Below, piece by piece: positions 59,246 through 64,000 of a stretch of 64,000 bases of DNA; position 1 is the stretch's first letter, and each line of letters opens with the position of its first letter. The notes beneath the pieces are model-generated. The model made no database searches. It was not told the origin of the DNA and saw nothing but the letters and a program-made list of their open reading frames with translations. The DNA comes from Lactobacillus sp. (GTDB lineage Bacteria > Bacillota > Bacilli > Lactobacillales > Lactobacillaceae): positions 62,001 to 126,000 of the forward strand of contig JAKVKU010000005.1 of NCBI GenBank assembly GCA_022484695.1. The letters run 5' to 3'. The translations under genes and the position numbers were made by a program.

Positions 59246-61416
59246 GTAAACAATCTTCAAATAAAATACATAAGCATAGCCGGATTCGGCGCAATAGAAA
59301 TTTGTTTGGTATAGTCCTACTCCTTGTAGTGGTAGGGCTTTTTTTCATATTTATTGGGCGCTTTACTTACATTGTCGCTTCCGGTAGATTGAATAATGTG
59401 AGCTTGTCCCAAAAAACGGCTAGCAAGTATGACCAGGATCGGCAATTGATTGCCACCCGGGGAAAAATTGAAGATGCCCATGGCAACATTATTGCCGAAG
59501 ATTCCAATGTGTATAATTTGTTTGCCGTCATTGACCCCAGTCATCTCTCCGACGATGGCAAGCCCCTTTATGTGAAGGATAAAGCTAAAACGGCTAAAAT
59601 CCTCAGTCGCTATATTCCGCTCAGTGAGAAGAAGATATACGCGGTTTTAACCCCCAAAAAGAGCAAGCCTTATCAAGTGGAGTTTGGCAATGCCGGTAAG
59701 AGTATCAGTTTAGACATTAAAAAGAAAATTGATGCCCAAAAATTGCCGGGGATCTTTTTCACCAAAACCCCATCGCGGCTTTATCCTAATGGGACCTTTG
59801 CCGCCAATGTGGTTGGCTTGGCCCAAACGGATATGTCTAAAAACTCCGCCAAGGGTTCCTTAAAAGGGGTCATGGGGATCGAAGCTTATTTCAACGACAT
59901 CTTAACGGGCAAAAACGGCTATAGCCAATTTAAAACTGATTCCTTTGGCTATGAGCTACCCAACAGTCGCAAGACCTTGAAAAAGCCGCAAAATGGTCAG
60001 GATATTCAATTGACTCTGGATGCTAGGTTGCAGTCTTACATGGAAAGTGTGATCGGCGAAGTGGCCCAAAAGTATCAACCCGTGAGCATGACGGCCACGT
60101 TGATGGACCCTAGCACCGGCAAGATTTTAGCAGCTACTCAGCGGCCAACCTTCAATCCCAGCACGAAAGTGGGCTTAGACAGTTCCTGGCGCAATGCCTT
60201 GGTCCAAGATACTTATGAGCCTGGTTCAGTGATGAAGATTTTAAGTCTCAGTGCTTCAATTGACTCCGGCCACTATACCCCAAATGCCTACTACCCTTCT
60301 GGGGCAGTGAATGTGGGCGGTAGTGTGATCCGCGATTGGAACATCACTGGTTGGGGGAGCATTCCTTATAGTGAAGCCTTTCCTCGGTCTAGTAACGTGG
60401 GCTTTGTGAAGATCGAACAACAAATGGGGGCCCCGATTTGGAAGAAATATTTAAATCGGTTTGGTATCGGTGAAAAGACCAATGTCCAACTGCCAGGGGA
60501 ATCTGCCGGTAGTGTAGCCTTCAAACAACCCGTGGATCAGGCGATCACCGCCTTTGGACAAGGGGTCAATGTGAACACCATGCAAATGATGCAGGCGTTT
60601 TCGGCTATTGCCAATAATGGTACCATGGTCAAACCTCAAATCGTTGCCGCCATTACGAACCCCAATACCGGTAAGACCCGTAAAACCCAAAAAACGGTGG
60701 TGGGCCATCCCATCACCAAAAGTACCGCGGAACAGGTCCGGGATGCCATGAAAGATGTGGTGAATAAGACCTATGGGACCGGGATGGTTTATTCAGTGCC
60801 GGGCTATGAGATCGGTGTTAAGACGGGGACGGCCCAGATCGCCCAAAATGGCCAATACCTCACCGGTGATAGCAATTATATCTTCTCAGTGGTGGGGATG
60901 GCGCCCATTGATCATCCTAAATATATGCTTTATATCACCATGCGCCAGCCCCAAAAAATGACCGCTGCCCCAGAACAGATTTTGGCCAGCGCCTTTAACC
61001 CAATCTTGCAGCGGGCCCTTGAGTATAATAACGGCACGACGGTAACAAATGTTAAAACAGCCGCTATGCCTAATTTAGCCGGGAAATCCGTGGCAAGTGC
61101 CAGTAAGTTGTTAGACGCCACCGGGTTAACCTATAGTTTGGTGGGGTCTGGGGACAAAGTGGTCCAACAATTACCCCTGGCTCAGGAAAATGTTTTAGCA
61201 GGCCAACGGGCGGTTTTATTGACCAATGGCGCCATGACCATGCCAGATATTAGCGGCTGGTCTAAAAATGATGTGTTAAAATTAGCTGAAATCAGTGGCA
61301 TTAAAATTAAATTCAAAGGCGATGGCTATGTGGTGAAGCAAAGTATTGCTAAAAACCACTTGCTAAATAGCAGTAGCAACTTGGAAGTTCAATTAGCTTC
61401 TAAAAAAACAGAATAA
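59242..61416 (+). CDS. pbp2B: Divisome transpeptidase, class B penicillin-binding protein with PASTA domains
   Basis: 724 residues: one membrane helix (about 24-45), a dimerisation domain, and a transpeptidase domain with SxxK (YEPGSVMKIL), SxN (RSSNVGFVKI) and KTG (GVKTGTAQ). Two PASTA repeats lie at the C-terminus (about 608-724; MPNLAGKSVASASKLLDATGLTYSLVG, MPDISGWSKNDVLKLAEISGIKI). It crosslinks septal peptidoglycan with FtsW. The name (PBP2B/PBP2X/FtsI) varies between lactic acid bacteria. Coupled to ftsL by a 4-nt overlap. Confidence 0.92.
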   Translation: MSKQSSNKIHKHSRIRRNRNLFGIVLLLVVVGLFFIFIGRFTYIVASGRLNNVSLSQKTASKYDQDRQLIATRGKIEDAHGNIIAEDSNVYNLFAVIDPSHLSDDGKPLYVKDKAKTAKILSRYIPLSEKKIYAVLTPKKSKPYQVEFGNAGKSISLDIKKKIDAQKLPGIFFTKTPSRLYPNGTFAANVVGLAQTDMSKNSAKGSLKGVMGIEAYFNDILTGKNGYSQFKTDSFGYELPNSRKTLKKPQNGQDIQLTLDARLQSYMESVIGEVAQKYQPVSMTATLMDPSTGKILAATQRPTFNPSTKVGLDSSWRNALVQDTYEPGSVMKILSLSASIDSGHYTPNAYYPSGAVNVGGSVIRDWNITGWGSIPYSEAFPRSSNVGFVKIEQQMGAPIWKKYLNRFGIGEKTNVQLPGESAGSVAFKQPVDQAITAFGQGVNVNTMQMMQAFSAIANNGTMVKPQIVAAITNPNTGKTRKTQKTVVGHPITKSTAEQVRDAMKDVVNKTYGTGMVYSVPGYEIGVKTGTAQIAQNGQYLTGDSNYIFSVVGMAPIDHPKYMLYITMRQPQKMTAAPEQILASAFNPILQRALEYNNGTTVTNVKTAAMPNLAGKSVASASKLLDATGLTYSLVGSGDKVVQQLPLAQENVLAGQRAVLLTNGAMTMPDISGWSKNDVLKLAEISGIKIKFKGDGYVVKQSIAKNHLLNSSSNLEVQLASKKTE

Positions 61417-61434
61417 GGGGATTTGGGTAGATTT

Positions 61435-62397
61435 ATGGATATGCAGATGTTAGTGGCCCTTGTCGGCACATTTCTTTTAACAGTTTTCGTTATGCCAGGC
61501 ATGATCCGATATTTTAGACGCCATAAGGAAGGGCAAACCATTCGTGAGGAAGGACCCAAATGGCATGAAAAGAAATCCGGTACCCCCACCATGGGGGGCT
61601 TAGCCTTTTTGGTGGCCGTCTTAGTATTGAGCTTGGCAGTGGGCTTTTGGCAACATCAGTTGACCCATAGCTTATTGATCACGTTATTTATCATGATTTT
61701 ATACGGGGTCATTGGTTTTCTAGATGATAGCGTTAAAATATTCATGAAACGTAATTTAGGTTTGAAGGCTTGGCAAAAATTTTTGGCCCAAATTGTCGGG
61801 GGCGTCGTCTTTTTGATCGTCTTTTTCAGTGATGGCTTGGAACACACGCTTTACGTCCCAATTTTAGGCCAAGTCAGCTCAAACGTGTTGTATATTATTT
61901 TCGTATTATTTTGGCTGGTGGGTTTCTCCAACGCCGTCAATCTGACTGATGGTTTAGACGGGTTAGTGGGGGGCTTAGGCATCATTGCCTTTTTAGCTTA
62001 TGCCTTAATTGCTTATCGCCAACAGCAAATGGATATTTTGATTTTGACCCTGGCTTTTGTGGGGGGCTTGGCCGGATTTTTGATTTTTAATCACAAACCT
62101 GCCAAAATATTCATGGGGGATGTGGGTTCCTTAGCCATTGGGGGTGTATTAGCCGCCGTTGCAATTTTATTGCATCGGGAATGGTCCTTGTTATTGATTG
62201 GGCTCGTTTTTGTGATTGAGACCGCCAGTGTCATCTTACAAGTGGCCTCTTTTAAACTGACGGGTAAACGCATCTTTAAAATGACGCCAATTCACCACCA
62301 TTTTGAAATGAGTGGTTGGTCGGAATGGCGGGTCGTTATCACTTTTTGGTGTGCCAGCCTTATTTTTACAGTTATTTATTTATTGATATTCTTATAA
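61435..62397 (+). CDS. mraY: Phospho-N-acetylmuramoyl-pentapeptide transferase
   Basis: Makes lipid I from UDP-MurNAc-pentapeptide and undecaprenyl phosphate. 320 residues, about ten membrane helices. Catalytic motifs [43 protein letters not shown] and [12 protein letters not shown] are intact. ATG 61435 is preferred to TTG 61423, which is only 3 nt from GGGG; the resulting length fits relatives. Confidence 0.95.
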   Translation: MDMQMLVALVGTFLLTVFVMPGMIRYFRRHKEGQTIREEGPKWHEKKSGTPTMGGLAFLVAVLVLSLAVGFWQHQLTHSLLITLFIMILYGVIGFLDDSVKIFMKRNLGLKAWQKFLAQIVGGVVFLIVFFSDGLEHTLYVPILGQVSSNVLYIIFVLFWLVGFSNAVNLTDGLDGLVGGLGIIAFLAYALIAYRQQQMDILILTLAFVGGLAGFLIFNHKPAKIFMGDVGSLAIGGVLAAVAILLHREWSLLLIGLVFVIETASVILQVASFKLTGKRIFKMTPIHHHFEMSGWSEWRVVITFWCASLIFTVIYLLIFL

Positions 62398-62415
62398 AAA
62401 GGAAGTTAACCAACA

Positions 62416-63792
62416 ATGAAAGCAGTTGCTACATATGAAAATCAGAAGGTATTAGTCTTAGGATTAGCCAGAAGTGGGGTTCATGCGGCGCAGTTATTAC
62501 ATCGTCTAGGGGCTTTAGTGACCGTTAACGATATCAAACCCTTTGAAGAAAATCCAGATGCCCAGGCCCTCTTGGACGAAGGTATTCGGGTGATCACCGG
62601 GAGCCATCCCTTAGAGTTATTGGATGAAGATTTTATGTTAATGGTCAAAAACCCCGGGATTCCCTATACCAATCCCATGGTTCAAAAGGCCCAGGAAAAG
62701 CATCTGCCCATCATCACCGAACCGGAGTTGGCTTATGAAATTTCTGAAGCCCCGATGATCGGGGTCACGGGGACCAATGGTAAGACCACGACGACTACCT
62801 TGATCAGTTTGATGCTTAACGCTGGTAAAGCGCAACCTTACGCTTATTTATCCGGGAACATTGGCATTCCGGCCACAGAGGTCGCTGAAAAAGTTACCGC
62901 TAAAAATGTGATGGTTACGGAGTTATCTAGCTTTCAATTGTTAGGTATTACCAAAATGCGGCCCCATATTGCGGTTTTGACTAATATTTATGAAGCCCAT
63001 TTGGACTATCACAAGACCCGGGAAAACTACGTCAATGCGAAAATGCGTATCACCATGAACCAAACCCCAGATGATTATTTCGTGGTCAACTGGGATACCA
63101 AAGAATGGCAAGATCTTAGCCAGCGCAGCCATGCTAAAGTGGTGCCTTTTTCCCGACTTAACAAAACCCAAGCGGGTAGTTATGAAGAAGCTGGTAAACT
63201 TTATTATCAAGGGGAATATATCATGGCCAGTGATGATATTAAGATCCCTGGGGAACACAATGTGGAAAATGCCTTGGCCGCCATTGCCGTGGCTAAAATC
63301 ATGGGGGTAACTACGGCCGCCATTGTCAGTGTGTTGACCAGCTTTACGGGGGTCAAGCATCGCTTACAGTTCGTAGAGGAGTGGCACCAAGTTCGGATCT
63401 ATAACGATTCTAAAGCCACGAATATTGAAGCAACAGAAGTGGCCTTAAATAGCTTCAAACGCCCCATTGTTTACATGGGGGGCGGCTTAGATCGGGGGTT
63501 CACCTTTGAAAAATTGGAACCTTTGTTTAAAAAGCATGTTAAAGCAGCGGTGTTGTGGGGTGAAACCAAACAACTCATGGCCCAATCCTTAAAAGCGGCT
63601 GGCGTTGACAATGTGACTATCGTGGCTGATTTAGATCATGCTGTGCCAGTGGCGTTTAAGTTGATTAAGCCTGGAGATGTGTTATTGTTGTCACCTGCAG
63701 CAGCCAGTTGGGATCAATTTCATACGTTTGAAGAACGAGGTGACCGCTTTATTGCGGATGTCAATCAGGCCATTTCAAAAGAGCAGGAGTAA
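62416..63792 (+). CDS. murD: UDP-N-acetylmuramoylalanine-D-glutamate ligase
   Basis: Adds D-glutamate to UDP-MurNAc-L-Ala in the cytoplasm. 458 residues, three Mur-ligase domains: UDP-binding domain (VLVLGLARSGVHAAQLLHRLGA), ATP P-loop GVTGTNGKTTTTTLI (about 115-129), and C-terminal domain with NDSKATNIEATEVAL and GGLDRG. Between mraY and murG as in other dcw clusters. AGGAAG precedes the ATG. Confidence 0.96.
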   Translation: MKAVATYENQKVLVLGLARSGVHAAQLLHRLGALVTVNDIKPFEENPDAQALLDEGIRVITGSHPLELLDEDFMLMVKNPGIPYTNPMVQKAQEKHLPIITEPELAYEISEAPMIGVTGTNGKTTTTTLISLMLNAGKAQPYAYLSGNIGIPATEVAEKVTAKNVMVTELSSFQLLGITKMRPHIAVLTNIYEAHLDYHKTRENYVNAKMRITMNQTPDDYFVVNWDTKEWQDLSQRSHAKVVPFSRLNKTQAGSYEEAGKLYYQGEYIMASDDIKIPGEHNVENALAAIAVAKIMGVTTAAIVSVLTSFTGVKHRLQFVEEWHQVRIYNDSKATNIEATEVALNSFKRPIVYMGGGLDRGFTFEKLEPLFKKHVKAAVLWGETKQLMAQSLKAAGVDNVTIVADLDHAVPVAFKLIKPGDVLLLSPAAASWDQFHTFEERGDRFIADVNQAISKEQE

Positions 63793-63798
63793 GAATAT

Positions 63799-64000
63799 AT
63801 GCGTGTGATTATTTCTGGCGGGGGCACTGGGGGGCACATTTACCCAGCCTTAGCCTTAATAGAGCGATTAATCCAGCGAAAAATTGCTAATAAGAATGAA
63901 ATTCTGTATATTGGGACCAAGCGCGGTCTTGAAAGTAAAATCGTGCCGGAACAAGGCATTAAGTTTGAAGCCATCGAGATCCAAGGCATCAAACGCTCCT
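63799..64000 (+). CDS. murG: UDP-GlcNAc:lipid I transferase MurG, N-terminal part (cut by window end)
   Basis: The first 67 residues are in the window: [20 protein letters not shown] carries the glycine-rich GGTGGH loop of MurG. The enzyme adds GlcNAc to lipid I to make lipid II. The ATG lies 6 nt after the murD stop with CAGGAG as ribosome binding site. The rest of the gene is outside the window. Confidence 0.94.
   Translation, partial: MRVIISGGGTGGHIYPALALIERLIQRKIANKNEILYIGTKRGLESKIVPEQGIKFEAIEIQGIKRS

Overview
The window is a contiguous piece of a low-to-moderate GC Firmicutes chromosome, most likely from the family Lactobacillaceae. Supporting this are the gene order (tdk-prfA-prmC-ywlC-glyA-upp-atp operon; rpsD-ezrA-nifS-thiI; mreBCD-minCD; mraZ-rsmH-ftsL-pbp-mraY-murD-murG), the small Lactobacillales proteins EpuA, DUF2969, DUF1146, DUF3397 and DUF4044, three T-box leaders, strong AGGAGG-type ribosome binding sites, and a fermentative-type F1Fo ATPase operon. 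The genus cannot be fixed from sequence reading alone. No IS element, prophage, CRISPR array, rRNA or tRNA gene was seen.

Layout. 1-6.6 kb: end of tdk, translation termination and tRNA modification (prfA, prmC, ywlC), a DoxX membrane protein, a UbiE/MenG-like methyltransferase, glyA and upp. 7-13.5 kb: complete atpBEFHAGDC operon. 13.6-17.3 kb: cell-shape group (mbl-like actin, epuA, yidD, DUF2969, rodA) and a stand-alone GcvH-like protein. 17.3-20.2 kb: T-box-controlled metNIQ methionine importer. 20.2-25.6 kb: sufCDSUB iron-sulfur operon with two Fur-like sites in its promoter region. 25.6-31.6 kb: the most accessory-looking part, with long AT-rich spacers, a 55-residue charged small ORF, a candidate antisense-type small RNA, a HIRAN-like protein, a Cof phosphatase, a flavodoxin, a DUF2785 protein, an XRE-TPR regulator, UspA and a small membrane protein. 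31.7-36.8 kb: 6S RNA, rarA, a GshF-like protein that has lost its recognisable catalytic residues, its DUF1054 partner, and rpsD. 37-48.4 kb: msrC, ezrA, nifS-thiI, rex, T-box-valS, folC, a HAD phosphatase and radC. 48.5-52.5 kb: mreBCD and minCD. 52.5-57.2 kb: T-box-controlled amino-acid ABC transporter, aspartokinase, and two small membrane proteins (DUF4044, DUF3397). 57.4-64 kb: division and cell wall (dcw) cluster from mraZ into murG, cut by the window edge.

The genes form three functional blocks: energy and central housekeeping, envelope growth and division (RodA, MreBCD, Mbl, EzrA, MinCD, dcw), and amino-acid and sulfur supply (Met and probably His importers, valS, two cysteine desulfurases, ThiI, SUF). 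The most unusual items are the catalytically eroded GshF-like protein with its DUF1054 partner, the orphan Fst/par-like small RNA, the tandem Fur-like boxes on suf, and the 10-bp-phased GTGG repeats before mraZ. Many annotated starts were moved downstream of the longest possible ORF because a Shine-Dalgarno sequence lies inside the longer reading.
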